Assembly (NCBI GenBank): GCA_035948855.1
Contig: DASZIT010000075.1
Coordinates: 9,616 to 73,615 of the forward strand
Source: DASZIT01 sp035948855
GTDB taxonomy: Bacteria > Actinomycetota > Acidimicrobiia > Acidimicrobiales > RAAP-2
Direction: 5' to 3'
Length of the DNA stretch: 64,000 nt
The notes under the pieces were generated by a model. It worked only from the letters and a program-made list of their open reading frames with translations, searched no databases and was not told the origin of the DNA. Shown here in pieces: positions 53,143 through 62,190 of the stretch. The translations under genes were made by a program, and so were the position numbers. Position 1 is the stretch's first letter; every line of letters begins with the position of its first letter.

Positions 53143-53682
53143 CTACCGCCCCGAGAAAGTCCAGGCGGTCGCGCCTCCCGGCTCGACCGCCTCGAGCGCC
53201 GTCGCCCGCTGCGGGGTGAGGCGGTACACCGTCCACGGCGGAGGTCCGGCCGACGGGGCGCTGAACTCGGCGGTAAGGGCCAGACCTGTTTCATCGACGC
53301 GGGCGGGCCAACCGTCGGCATTCCATCGCGCCGCCATGGCCGCCACCGTCGGCGAATCGGAGATTCTCGAGGCCTCACCTTCCACCACGAGGTCGAAGTC
53401 GTGGGTGGCCAGACTCAAGGTGCAGCGCGGGTCGCGGGCGAGGTTCCGGCCTTTGCGGGTGCGTTCTCCGGTTTCGAAAAAGAACTCGCCATCGACCCAG
53501 AGAGCGCCGACGCCGGTGACGTGGGGGCTTCCGTCGGCGTTGATCGTGGCCAGCCAGGCCGTGTGGCGGTTCGGGCCCCCTGACTCCGGGGCCTGGCTCA
53601 CCCCTTGGTCAAGGCAGGCTTCGATCCGGGCCCAGTCGAGGAGGGGCAGCTCGTAGAGATCTGCGAGGTTGGTGGCTTCCAT
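53143..53682 (-). CDS. Pyridoxamine 5'-phosphate oxidase family (FMN split-barrel) protein
   Basis: About 179 aa with the split-barrel fold: HTAWLATINADGSPHVTGVGALWVDG, FFETGERTRKGRNLARDPRCTLSL, and FDLVVEGEASRISD. These proteins bind FMN, F420 or haem; in actinobacteria many are F420-dependent, but the cofactor cannot be chosen here. C-terminal GPPPWTVYRLTPQRATALE. ATG 53682 is used; ATG 53715 and GTG/ATG further upstream remain possible and no ribosome site decides. Confidence 0.8.
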   Translation of the reverse strand: MEATNLADLYELPLLDWARIEACLDQGVSQAPESGGPNRHTAWLATINADGSPHVTGVGALWVDGEFFFETGERTRKGRNLARDPRCTLSLATHDFDLVVEGEASRISDSPTVAAMAARWNADGWPARVDETGLALTAEFSAPSAGPPPWTVYRLTPQRATALEAVEPGGATAWTFSGR

Positions 53683-53786
53683 ACAAAATTGACGGAGGCG
53701 CCGACGAAAACTCATCGGTATCCCGAAGCCCCTCCTCGTGCCCAACCGAGGATCCCCGGCTATCCCGGAGATCCCCGGATACCGGA

Positions 53787-55307
53787 TCAGGTACGGACCA
53801 GCACCGACTCGGGTTCGGCTTCCCGCACCGGCGGCGGTCCGGCCAGCTCAATGAGATTCCCGCGCCTCAGCACCAAGCCGGCCACGATCGCCCCGGCGAC
53901 GAAGATGATCGACGACCACAGGAATGCGGTTGTATAGCTGTGGAGGGCGGCGGCTTTGATGGCGGCCGGGCTGGCGATCTTCCCGACCAGATAGGCGGTG
54001 GCTGCCCCCGCGGCCACGGTATTGAGCAGTGCGGTGCCGATGGACCCTCCAACCTGCTGGCTGGTGTTGAGGGTGGCCGACCCGACTCCGGCATCGTGCG
54101 GCTGGAGGCCGAGGGTTCCGGTGCTGAAGGAGGGGGCGAGGCTGAGCCCGAAACCCAGGCCCAGGAGAATCAGGTAGGGAAGGACGTGGCTGGCATAGGA
54201 GCTGTGCAGGCCGACCCGATGGAGCATGAACATGGCCGCCGCGCCCAGGAGCATGCCGAGCGGGACGATGATCTTGGGCCCGACCCTGGGCAGCAGCACC
54301 CGGTTGGAGATCTGGGCCATGGTGGCCAGGGCGCCGACCATCGGCAGGAAGGCGATGCCGGTCTTCACCGGACTGAATCCCAACGTCCCCTGCATGTAAT
54401 AGGTGAGGAACAGGAAGACGCCGAAGATCCCGATGCTGGCGAACAACATGGCCAGCATCGAGCCGCCTCGGGTCCGGTTGAGCACCACCCGGGGCGGCAG
54501 CAGCGGGAAGTTGGCCCGGGTCTCGACGAAGGCGAAGACGGCCAACAGCACCACGCCCAGGATCAGGAACCCGATGGTGTACGGATTGCTCCAGGCGGTG
54601 GTCTCGGCATGGGACAGGCCGTAGACCAGGCTGAACAGCCCTCCGGTCACCAGGAACAACCCCCGAATGTCCACCGGGTCACGGTCGGCGGCCTTGTCGT
54701 TCTTGAGCCACAGCAGGGCGCCGGCGCCGGCAATCGCCGCGAAAACCAGGTTCACGAACAGGGTCCACCGCCAGGATTCGTAGGACGTGAGGATGCCGCC
54801 GAGCAGGAGCCCGAGGGCGCCGCCGGCCCCGGCGATGCCGCCATAGATGCCGAACGCCTTCCCCCGCTCCGTTGGATTGGTGAAGGTGGTGGTCAACAGG
54901 GCGAGGACCGAGGGGGCGAGGAGCGCACCGAAGGCACCCTGGACGGAACGGGCAATCACCAGCATGGCGAAGTTGACCGATGCACCCCCGAGGGCGGAGG
55001 CGAAGGCGAAGCCGACCAGCCCGATGACCAGGGTCCGCTTCCGACCGATGATGTCCCCAATACGGCCCCCGAGCAGGAGGAGGCTTCCGAAGGCGAGTGA
55101 GTACCCGGTGACGACCCATTGCCGGTCGGCATTGGAGAAATGCAGGGCGTGCTGGGCCGTCGGCAGGGCAATGTTGACGATGGTGTTGTCGAGGATGACC
55201 ATCAGCTGGGCGATCCCCAGGACACCCAGGATCCACCATCTCCGCTTGTGGTTCGCCTCGCCGTCGGAGACACCGCTCGGCGTCTGCGAAGGGATCGCTG
55301 TGGTCAT
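53787..55307 (-). CDS. MFS transporter, DHA2 (EmrB/QacA) family
   Basis: Proton-driven efflux pump of 506 aa with about 14 membrane helices. Motif LDNTIVNIALPT in helix 1, WVVTGYSL, GGRIGDIIGRKRT (MFS motif A) and IARSVQGAFGALLAPSVLALL (drug/antiporter motif C region, GGAGGALGLLLGG nearby). The substrate is unknown but family members export drugs, dyes or metabolites. It lies 161 bp downstream of the NagX-like gene; a 17-bp hairpin (55353-55369) is in that gap. Confidence 0.9.
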   Translation of the reverse strand: MTTAIPSQTPSGVSDGEANHKRRWWILGVLGIAQLMVILDNTIVNIALPTAQHALHFSNADRQWVVTGYSLAFGSLLLLGGRIGDIIGRKRTLVIGLVGFAFASALGGASVNFAMLVIARSVQGAFGALLAPSVLALLTTTFTNPTERGKAFGIYGGIAGAGGALGLLLGGILTSYESWRWTLFVNLVFAAIAGAGALLWLKNDKAADRDPVDIRGLFLVTGGLFSLVYGLSHAETTAWSNPYTIGFLILGVVLLAVFAFVETRANFPLLPPRVVLNRTRGGSMLAMLFASIGIFGVFLFLTYYMQGTLGFSPVKTGIAFLPMVGALATMAQISNRVLLPRVGPKIIVPLGMLLGAAAMFMLHRVGLHSSYASHVLPYLILLGLGFGLSLAPSFSTGTLGLQPHDAGVGSATLNTSQQVGGSIGTALLNTVAAGAATAYLVGKIASPAAIKAAALHSYTTAFLWSSIIFVAGAIVAGLVLRRGNLIELAGPPPVREAEPESVLVRT

Positions 55308-55468
55308 CAGGGCCTCCGTCGAACTCGAGTGAGGTAGCAGTCACCCCCACTCGCCACCTTGCTGGTGGCAACACCCTGGACCGGTTGACCTATTCCTGGA
55401 ACCCCGAATTGGCGCCCGAACCTCGGCCCGGGGCCCCCGTGGCCCGCCTTTGCCTGCCGATCGATTGC

Positions 55469-56650
55469 CTAAGGGCGTAAGTAGATCTTTCTCCAGTGGA
55501 GGAGGCAGGCCAGTGAGATCCAGAACAATTCCGCCACCACGAAGAAGGTCACCGCCGGATGGCCGCCAACCGCAATGGTGTTGGTGAAGTGGATCAGATA
55601 GCTGGCGTGGTTGTAGGTGTGGACATTGAGCCAGGCGGTCAGGGCGTGGGAGCCGAAATAGACGAACAGGCTGTTGCGACCGAGGGCAATCAACGGCCAG
55701 GTGACGGCCCGTTGGGTCGGCGTTCGCAACCCACCTCCTGACCGACCCGTGTCGACCATCAGGTGGGCGATCAGGAGCACCGCGGCGGTGCAGCCCCCGA
55801 TGAGGAGGGCGAACGGTGGGGTCCACTGCTTTTTGAATGCCGGGACGAACACGTCGAGCACCGCGGCCAGGGCCAGGGCGCCCACCACGATCGATCCGAT
55901 CGACCGGACCGACGCCGGTTTGCCCCCGGTCCGGCGGGACTCCAACAGCGCATGGCCCACGGTGGCACCCAGACAGGCGGTGATGATGGCTCCGAAGATG
56001 GAGACCAGGCCCTCGGGGTCGTACCCCAGTGATCCGCCGCCATAGAGGTGGTTGGCGCCGAAGACGGCGTAGTCGATGGTGTGGGAGGGGTTGCAGGTAG
56101 TGCTCAGGTGGCCGCTGGCGCAGTGCAGCGACCACCCCCACTCGAACATGGTGTCGATCAAGGCCAGGCCGGCGGTGACCAGCGCCCACTGACGCCACCC
56201 TTTCACCACCGTGTGGAGCAGGACGAGAATGATGACGACGACCGCGTAGAGCTGCAGGATTCCCGGGATGCGCAGGCCCGAGAGATGGAAGGGCGCTCCC
56301 GACACCGTTACGTAGTTGTAGACCAGCCCGACGGCCAACAGGATCACCACCCGCCGCGCGGCCGGCCAGGGTCGCACCCGGCGGGCATTGGCAAAGGCCA
56401 GCCCGCATCCAGAGAGGGTGACGAAGGTCGGGAAGATCCAATCCATCGGATGGACGCCGATCCAGGCGGCATGGTCGAACCAGGCCGGGACGTTGAGCCA
56501 GGCGTTCACGCCGACGCTGGCCATCAGCATCAGCCCTTTGACGATATCGAGGCTGATCAGCCGGGGGCTCGACGTCTGCGCCGGTTCCGCGGGCAACGCC
56601 TCGAAGGCAGGGACGGCAATCGGCGGGGAACGAGCTTCGGTTGCGATACT
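55469..56650 (-). CDS. Membrane acyltransferase-like protein (heparan-alpha-glucosaminide N-acetyltransferase/NagX-like)
   Basis: Protein of 393 aa with about 10-12 helices. PRLISLDIVKGLMLMASVGVN matches the start of the DUF1624/DUF5009 group (RxxSLDxxRG), HPMDWIFPTFVTLSGCGLAF carries the conserved Asp and Phe-rich loop, and ALGRNSLFVYFGSHAL is the C-terminal family motif. Related proteins transfer acyl groups across membranes; function here is open. GTG 56650 is preferred: GGGGGCAATC precedes it. Confidence 0.78.
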   Translation of the reverse strand, partial: SIATEARSPPIAVPAFEALPAEPAQTSSPRLISLDIVKGLMLMASVGVNAWLNVPAWFDHAAWIGVHPMDWIFPTFVTLSGCGLAFANARRVRPWPAARRVVILLAVGLVYNYVTVSGAPFHLSGLRIPGILQLYAVVVIILVLLHTVVKGWRQWALVTAGLALIDTMFEWGWSLHCASGHLSTTCNPSHTIDYAVFGANHLYGGGSLGYDPEGLVSIFGAIITACLGATVGHALLESRRTGGKPASVRSIGSIVVGALALAAVLDVFVPAFKKQWTPPFALLIGGCTAAVLLIAHLMVDTGRSGGGLRTPTQRAVTWPLIALGRNSLFVYFGSHALTAWLNVHTYNHASYLIHFTNTIAVGGHPAVTFFVVAELFWISLACLLHWRKIYLRP

Positions 56651-56742
56651 CACGATTGCCCCCCCAGCACGCGAAATATGTGCCGAGGCTACTCGCGGAT
56701 GTGGGGTCGACCGTGAGGTTCCAATCACCTCAGCCAGAGATG

Positions 56743-58263
56743 TCAGTGGGTGCGGCCGTACACCAACTTCATCACCTTGGCCAGCACGTCGGTGGCCTTC
56801 GCCGGCCGGTTGAAGCTGGTCAGGTTCAGGGGAAGCGCGAACCGCTGGGCGGTGATCGACTTGGCCCGCGAGAACTCGCGCAGGCCGTCAGGGCCGTGGA
56901 TCCGCCCGAATCCCGATTCGCCGACCCCACCGAACGGCAGCCCGGGAACGAAGGCGAACGTCAGCACCGAGTTCACCGACACCATCCCCGATCGCATGCG
57001 CCGGGCCAGGTCGATGCCCCGTTGCCGGGTCCGGGTGAAGACGGCGCCACCCAGGCCGTAACCGGAGGCGTTGACCAGCGTGAGGGCCTCTTCGGCATCC
57101 CGCACCTTGGCCACCGTCAAGGTAGGACCGAACGTCTCCTCGGTGACCGCGGCCGAGTCCTCCGGCACCCCAACCAGAATTGTCGGATCCACTCCGTTCA
57201 CCTTCACCGTGTCGACGCCGCCGACCACCGCTCGACCGCCGGCCTTGATGGCCTCCCCCACGTGGCGCCGGATGACCTCCATCTGCGAGGGCATGGTCGG
57301 CGGGCCCCAGGCGGCGCCAGCCCCCGACCCGGGATGGAGCTTGCCCGCCTTCTCGGTGAGCAGGGAGACGAACCGGTCGTACACCGCCTCGGTGGCATAG
57401 ACCCGCTCGGTGCCGATGCAGGTTTGGCCCCCGTTGCTCATGCCGCTCCACAGCGCGGCATCGGCGGCTGCGTCGAGGTCGGCGCCATCGTCGACAATCA
57501 GTGCGTCCTTGCCGCCGCACTCCATCAGCACCGGCACCAGGTTCTCCGCGCAGGCCGCCATCACCTTGCGACCGGTGCGCGCCGAACCGGTGAAGGCGAT
57601 CTTGTCGACACCCGAGCGGCACAGGGCGGCCCCGGTCTCGCCCAACCCCGTCACCAGGGTGAACAGATCCCGACCCCGGGGGACGGCGGTGGCCCAGGCG
57701 TCGACCAGCCACTTTCCGATCGCCGGGGTGTACTCGCTGGGTTTGAAGACCACCGCGTTCCCGGCCGCCAATGCGTAGACGATCGACCCGGCCGGGGTGA
57801 ACACCGGATAGTTCCAGGGACCGATCACCCCGATGACCCCGAGAGGCTGGTACTCGACACTGGCCGAGTTGTTGAGGGCCAAGAGGCCGGGGAACACCGG
57901 GCGGGCGGCGAGGATCCGGCGAGCGTGGGAGGCGGCCCAGGAGAGGTGGTCGATGACCAGGGTTGCCTCGAGAACGGCGTCGGCGTGAGGTTTCCCGTTC
58001 TCCCGGTGGATGAGGTCGGCCAGTTCGTCCATCCGCCGGGCGAGCTCTCCTTTATAGGACGCCAGGTGCTGGGCTCGGCCGTCGAAACCGATGGACTGCC
58101 ACCACTCCGACGCCGCCCGCGCCCGTTCGACGGCAAACCGCACCGCCACCTCCCGGTCGATGGGGAAGGTGCCGACCACTTCGCCGGTAGCGGGATTCAG
58201 TGAGTCGAACGTGGTGGCGTCTTCGCCGACGATTCCCGGATGGGCTCCTTCAATACTGGCCAT
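56743..58263 (-). CDS. Aldehyde dehydrogenase family protein
   Basis: NAD(P)-dependent oxidoreductase of 506 aa. Motifs: GPWNYPVFTPAG and KPSEYTPAIG (cofactor binding), FTGSARTGRKVM, general-base region LMECGGKDALIV, and catalytic Cys282 in NGGQTCIGTE. C-terminal EETFGPTLTV and PFGGVGESGFGRIHG. The C-terminus may be a membrane-associated tail (LTSFNRPAKATDVLAKVMKLVYG), like fatty aldehyde dehydrogenases. Substrate unknown. 57 bp downstream of the oxoprolinase pair. Confidence 0.92.
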   Translation of the reverse strand: MASIEGAHPGIVGEDATTFDSLNPATGEVVGTFPIDREVAVRFAVERARAASEWWQSIGFDGRAQHLASYKGELARRMDELADLIHRENGKPHADAVLEATLVIDHLSWAASHARRILAARPVFPGLLALNNSASVEYQPLGVIGVIGPWNYPVFTPAGSIVYALAAGNAVVFKPSEYTPAIGKWLVDAWATAVPRGRDLFTLVTGLGETGAALCRSGVDKIAFTGSARTGRKVMAACAENLVPVLMECGGKDALIVDDGADLDAAADAALWSGMSNGGQTCIGTERVYATEAVYDRFVSLLTEKAGKLHPGSGAGAAWGPPTMPSQMEVIRRHVGEAIKAGGRAVVGGVDTVKVNGVDPTILVGVPEDSAAVTEETFGPTLTVAKVRDAEEALTLVNASGYGLGGAVFTRTRQRGIDLARRMRSGMVSVNSVLTFAFVPGLPFGGVGESGFGRIHGPDGLREFSRAKSITAQRFALPLNLTSFNRPAKATDVLAKVMKLVYGRTH

Positions 58264-58320
58264 GGCTCGACTGTAGTGATCCCTCCGCGGCAACGTGAGG
58301 CGCCTGGCGGCACCTCGGGA

Positions 58321-60003
58321 TCAGGTTCCGGATTCTGCCGGGAACCATCCCGAAACCCGGTTGGTCAGGAGGCGCTCGTGTTCGATGAGCGCGTCCAGGG
58401 CCATCGGCTGGGTGACCAGCTCGAACTCCAGGCGGTCACCGCCTCGCACCTGGCCGATACGAGCCAGATCGGCGGCGATGACGCAGGCAATGATCGGGTA
58501 CCCGCCCACGGTGGCATGGTCGGGCATCAGCACGATCGGCTGACCATCGGGTGGGACCTGCACCGCACCGGTGACGGTTCCGGTCGACTCGATCCGCCCC
58601 GCCGACGCCAGGACGACGCCGGGCGCCGACAGCCGGAGCCCGACCCGGTTGGAGGCGTCCGCCACCCGCCACCCAGTCGAGCAGAGCGTTTCCAGTCCGG
58701 CGGGTGCGAATCCATGGGGGCCCTCGATCACCCGGATCACCGTCGGTTCGGAGACCAGCCCGGCTGAGCGGATAGGGGTGAGGAACCCGCGGGGATGGCG
58801 GGGGGTGCCGAGATCGAGTTGGTCGCCTACCACCAGCGCACCGAGACCGAGCCCGCTGAGCACATCAGACGACCGGGAACCGACCACCGTCGGGATCTCG
58901 ATCCCTCCGGCTACGCCGATATAGGCGCGGAGTCCCTGCCGGAGCTGACCCGCCGACATGGTCTGGCCGTCCCGGACCGGCACCACCGTTTCGATACCCA
59001 CGACATGTCCGTCGATGGTGAGATCGACCGCGTCACTGGTGACTGCCACCACACCGATATGGGCGTCGCCATGGAAGCGAAGGGTTGGACCCCGAGCGGT
59101 GATCTCGATCACCGCGGCGTCATCGGGGTTGCCGACCAACCGGTTGGCCAGCCGCATGGAGTCGGGATCGGCCGGGCCGGCATCGGGTATCCCGATCGGC
59201 GCCACCGAGGTCCGACCCCGGTCTTCCACCAGGCTCAGGAGGCCGGGCTCGAGCACCTCGATGAAACGGCGGCTCTGGGCCCGCTGAGGTGGACGCCGCG
59301 CCGGCAACCGACCTCGGTCGGCGTCGATCCCGTCGACGGTTTCCGCGCCAACCGCCGGTCGAAAGCGCACGATGTCGCCAGCCCGCAGACGGGCGTAGGG
59401 CGCGACTTCCGGGTCGAACAGTGGCAGCGAGGTCCGGCCGACCAGCATCCAGCCACCCGGCGTCGGTTGTGGGTAGATGGCGGCGAATCCACCGGCCAGT
59501 GCCACCGATCCCCGGGGCACCGACGTGCGGGGGGTCGCCCGCCGTTGGATGCCTGCCAACGGCGGTGGCAGGCCGACCAGATAGGGGAACCCCGGCGAGA
59601 AGCCGAGAAACGCCACCCGAAGATCGCAACCGGTCAAGAGGTCGATGACCGCGTCGGTGGTGATGCCGGCCGCGGTGGCGACGTCGTCCAGATCGGGACC
59701 GTCGAAGGTGGTCGGGATGTCGATGCGGCCACCGGGTGCCGGTGAGTTCACCGGCTCGGATCCCGATCGGCGGGACCCGTCGAACTCAGCCAGCCAGCGC
59801 GGCCACTGTTCGGGGTCGTTGGTCAGCGGGTCGACGTGAACCACCACGGAGCGGAACCCGACGACGATGTCACCGATTGCTGCCGGTGCGGCGCCGGCGC
59901 CGACTTCCTGCTGCAGCCAACTTGCCAGGCGCTGGGCGGTGTCGACACTCTCGACCTCCACCAACCAGGCCGAGTCTCCGAACGGGAGCACCTGTCGGAT
60001 CAT
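58321..60003 (-). CDS. pxpBC: Fused 5-oxoprolinase subunits B and C (KipI-KipA fusion)
   Basis: Subunits of the ATP-dependent enzyme that opens 5-oxoproline (pyroglutamate) to glutamate, here joined in one 560-aa chain. The PxpB/KipI part is about 1-215 (FGDSAWLVEVE; FLGFSPGFPYLVGLP; PRTSVPRGSVALAGG; YPQPTPGGWMLVGRT). The PxpC/KipA part is about 240-545 (VLEPGLLSLVEDRGR; PADPDSMRLANRLVGN; GGIEIPTVVGSRSSD; GGYPIIACVI). Start overlaps the pxpA stop (ATGA), giving a coupled A-BC operon. Confidence 0.92.
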   Translation of the reverse strand: MIRQVLPFGDSAWLVEVESVDTAQRLASWLQQEVGAGAAPAAIGDIVVGFRSVVVHVDPLTNDPEQWPRWLAEFDGSRRSGSEPVNSPAPGGRIDIPTTFDGPDLDDVATAAGITTDAVIDLLTGCDLRVAFLGFSPGFPYLVGLPPPLAGIQRRATPRTSVPRGSVALAGGFAAIYPQPTPGGWMLVGRTSLPLFDPEVAPYARLRAGDIVRFRPAVGAETVDGIDADRGRLPARRPPQRAQSRRFIEVLEPGLLSLVEDRGRTSVAPIGIPDAGPADPDSMRLANRLVGNPDDAAVIEITARGPTLRFHGDAHIGVVAVTSDAVDLTIDGHVVGIETVVPVRDGQTMSAGQLRQGLRAYIGVAGGIEIPTVVGSRSSDVLSGLGLGALVVGDQLDLGTPRHPRGFLTPIRSAGLVSEPTVIRVIEGPHGFAPAGLETLCSTGWRVADASNRVGLRLSAPGVVLASAGRIESTGTVTGAVQVPPDGQPIVLMPDHATVGGYPIIACVIAADLARIGQVRGGDRLEFELVTQPMALDALIEHERLLTNRVSGWFPAESGT

Positions 60004-60773
60004 GACGGTGGGGCAAAACTGCGGACGGTCACCCCGCCCGCCTCGAGGGCCATCCGGGTTTCCCGGGCCGACTCCCAGGCCGATGGGGTGTCGCCGTGCA
60101 CGCACAGGGTTTTGCAGGCCACCGGCAACCACGAGCCGTCGGACGCCTCGATGCCCCCGCGGGTCACCAGGGAGATCGCCCGCTGGGCAACGACCTGTGG
60201 GTCACTGAACACCGCGTCCGGATCACTTCGCGGGACCAGCCGTCCGTCAGCGAGATAGCCCCGGTCGGCGAACGCCTCGGCGATCACCTCCAGGCCCGCC
60301 TGGATGGCCAACCTGTCGACCACCGTCCCGGCCTGAGCCACCAGCACCCGGACCCCGCACTCCCGCACCGCGTCCACCACCACCGCGGCGACCGCCTCGT
60401 CCACCCCCATCCGGTTGTACAGCGCGCCATGGGGCTTGATGTAGGGCACCGACCCGCCGGCGGTGGCGGCGATCCCGGCCAGAATCCCGTACTGCTCGAC
60501 GATGTCGGCCCGGAGCCGGGGGGCGGGCACGTCCTGTGGGCGGCGCCCGAAGCCTTGGCGATCACGGTAGGAGACGTGTGCGCCGGTGGTCACCCCACGC
60601 TCCAGGGCGGCGACCAGACTTGCCTCGATCACCGTCAGGTTCCCGGCGTGAAACCCACAGGAAAGATTGACACTCGTTACACAATCGAGGATGGCGAGGT
60701 CGGATGGACGGAGGGTTTCGCCTTCCCCCAGATCGGCATTCAGATCCACCCAGGCCACGGTCCCAGTATTCAT
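60000..60773 (-). CDS. pxpA: 5-Oxoprolinase subunit A (LamB/YcsF family)
   Basis: Third subunit of the 5-oxoprolinase complex. 257 aa. Family markers: VDLNADLGEG, VNLSCGFHAGN, GAHVSYRDRQGFGRR, YIKPHGALYNRM, FADRGYLADGRLVPR and LCVHGDTPSA. Together with the fused PxpBC it recycles pyroglutamate formed by spontaneous cyclisation of glutamine. ATG 60773 starts 37 bp from the divergent mihF gene. Confidence 0.94.
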   Translation of the reverse strand: MNTGTVAWVDLNADLGEGETLRPSDLAILDCVTSVNLSCGFHAGNLTVIEASLVAALERGVTTGAHVSYRDRQGFGRRPQDVPAPRLRADIVEQYGILAGIAATAGGSVPYIKPHGALYNRMGVDEAVAAVVVDAVRECGVRVLVAQAGTVVDRLAIQAGLEVIAEAFADRGYLADGRLVPRSDPDAVFSDPQVVAQRAISLVTRGGIEASDGSWLPVACKTLCVHGDTPSAWESARETRMALEAGGVTVRSFAPPS

Positions 60774-60797
60774 CGTGACCAGCGGTCGTGGAGGCGC

Positions 60798-60803
60798 TAT
60801 CGT
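60798..60803 (+). promoter_or_regulatory. Putative leaderless -10 box of mihF
   Basis: TATCGT seven bases before the ATG at 60811; no Shine-Dalgarno. Confidence 0.4.
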
Positions 60804-60810
60804 CGCGGTC

Positions 60811-61128
60811 ATGCCGCAACCGCCCGCACTTACGCCCGAACAGCGCCAAGCCGCCTTGGCCAAAGCCGCCAGGGTCCGCCGTGAGCGGGCCGAGGTCAAG
60901 GACAAGCTCAAGATGGGGTCGCTGACGCTCACCCAACTCCTGACCGATGCCGACGGGAACGAGACGATCGGGAAGATGAAAGTGATCTCGGTGCTCGAGT
61001 CGCTTCCCGGTCTCGGCAAGGTCAAGGCCCGCCGACTGATGGACACGGTGGGGATCAGTGAGAGTCGTCGCCTTCAGGGACTCGGGAGCAATCAGCGCCA
61101 GTCGCTGCTCCGCGAGACCGCTCGCTGA
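60811..61128 (+). CDS. mihF: Actinobacterial integration host factor (mIHF/sIHF)
   Basis: Nucleoid-associated DNA-bending protein, unrelated to the alpha/beta IHF of proteobacteria. 105 aa. Characteristic LTPEQRQAALAKAARVRRERAEVKDKLK helix, LTLTQLLTDAD, and a helix-two-turn-helix LESLPGLGKVKARRLMDTVGI near the C-terminus. Sits directly before gmk as in other actinobacteria; usually it follows pyrF, but here 9.5 kb separates them. Confidence 0.95.
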   Translation: MPQPPALTPEQRQAALAKAARVRRERAEVKDKLKMGSLTLTQLLTDADGNETIGKMKVISVLESLPGLGKVKARRLMDTVGISESRRLQGLGSNQRQSLLRETAR

Positions 61129-61169
61129 GCCACGCATCGTCGGGTCCGGCTATCGGCCGGGCCCGCCCA

Positions 61170-61796
61170 TTGATCTTCGTACTCTTCGGCCCGGGGGGAG
61201 CCGGGAAGGGGACCATCGCCGCCAAGCTGGTCGAGATCGACCCGAAGCTTTGGCTCAGCCGGTCTTGGACCACCCGCGCCCAGCGGCCGGGAGAACCGGC
61301 CGATGCCTACTGTTTTGTTGATCGCGCCACCTTCGAGGAGCATGCCCGCGCCGGGGATTTCTTCGAGTGGGCCGAGTTCCTGGGCAATCTCTACGGGACC
61401 CCGGTGCCCCGTCCGCCCGAGGGCTTCGACGTGCTGCTGGAGATCGACCTCCAGGGCGCCCTCCAGGTTCGGTCCAAGCGGCCGGACGCCATCCTCATCC
61501 TGCTGTTACCGCCGAATTCCGAGATCCAGGCCAAGAGGCTGCGGAGCCGGGGGGACAGTGAGGACCATGTGACCAAGCGCCTGGAAGCCGGGGTCGAAGA
61601 GGAGAGGATCGGCCGTGAAATTGCCGATGTGGTGGTCATCAATGACGGCCTGCTGTCGGCGGCGGCCGAAGTGGCCGGTATAGTTAATAGTTGCCGTTCC
61701 ACCGCCCTTACCGGCAGTGGCGCGGCTGGCGGAACCGCCGAGGGTGAAGATCAGGCCCCCGACGCCCTACCCGACGACGCTTCTGAAGGAACGTGA
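61170..61796 (+). CDS. gmk: Guanylate kinase
   Basis: Converts GMP to GDP. 208 aa. P-loop FGPGGAGKGT (Gly where most have Ser), SRSWTTRAQRPGEPADAYCFVD, FEWAEFLGNLYGTP and a lid region with RLRSRGDSEDHVTKRLEAG. The only plausible start near the P-loop is TTG at 61170. A low-complexity, acidic C-terminal extension of about 25 residues follows the core. Stop overlaps rpoZ (TGATG). Confidence 0.94.
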   Translation: MIFVLFGPGGAGKGTIAAKLVEIDPKLWLSRSWTTRAQRPGEPADAYCFVDRATFEEHARAGDFFEWAEFLGNLYGTPVPRPPEGFDVLLEIDLQGALQVRSKRPDAILILLLPPNSEIQAKRLRSRGDSEDHVTKRLEAGVEEERIGREIADVVVINDGLLSAAAEVAGIVNSCRSTALTGSGAAGGTAEGEDQAPDALPDDASEGT

Positions 61797-62170
61797 TGGC
61801 TCAGCCCCGCAGTACTTTGATGGACCCGCCGATCGAAGATCTCCTCGACAAGGTGGACTCCAAGTTCACGTTGGTGGCGCTTTCTTCCCGTCGGGCCCGC
61901 CAGGTGAACAGCTACTACAACTCCTTGGGCGAGGGATTGGGAGTGGTGGTTCCGCCGCAGGTTGCGTCGCTGTCGGGCAAGCCGCTGTCGATCGCTTTCG
62001 AAGAGGTGGCCGCCGGAAAGGCCACCTACAGTCGCCCGGATCCGGAAGAAGAGGCCGCCTTGGCCGCCGAAGCCGCGCTCGCCGCCGAAGCCGCGCTGGC
62101 CGAAGCCTCCGGCTTGGCCGCGGTCGACGGCACCGTCGAGGAGCCGGCGGCCACCGAGTCAACCGACTAG
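61796..62170 (+). CDS. rpoZ: RNA polymerase omega subunit
   Basis: Promotes assembly of RNA polymerase. 124 aa. Core MDPPIEDLLDKVDSKFTLVALSSRRARQVNSYY in outline, then PLSIAFEEVAAGKATY. The C-terminal third is Ala/Glu-rich with a repeated AALAAEA heptad (about 88-103), encoded by a near-perfect tandem repeat, and an acidic end. AAGGA precedes the ATG at 61796, which overlaps the gmk stop. Confidence 0.95.
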   Translation: MAQPRSTLMDPPIEDLLDKVDSKFTLVALSSRRARQVNSYYNSLGEGLGVVVPPQVASLSGKPLSIAFEEVAAGKATYSRPDPEEEAALAAEAALAAEAALAEASGLAAVDGTVEEPAATESTD

Positions 62171-62190
62171 AGCGGTTGGCCCGATCGATC

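Noticed and set aside
53751..53778. Direct repeat of GATCCCCGG near the end of the MFS gene
   Set aside because: Two 9-bp copies with 10 bp between; no target-site duplication or further copies, so probably chance in a GC-rich spacer.
55353..55369. GCCACC/GGTGGC hairpin between the NagX-like and MFS genes
   Set aside because: A 6-bp GC stem without T-run in a high-GC spacer is weak evidence for a terminator or attenuator, so it is not listed as a feature.
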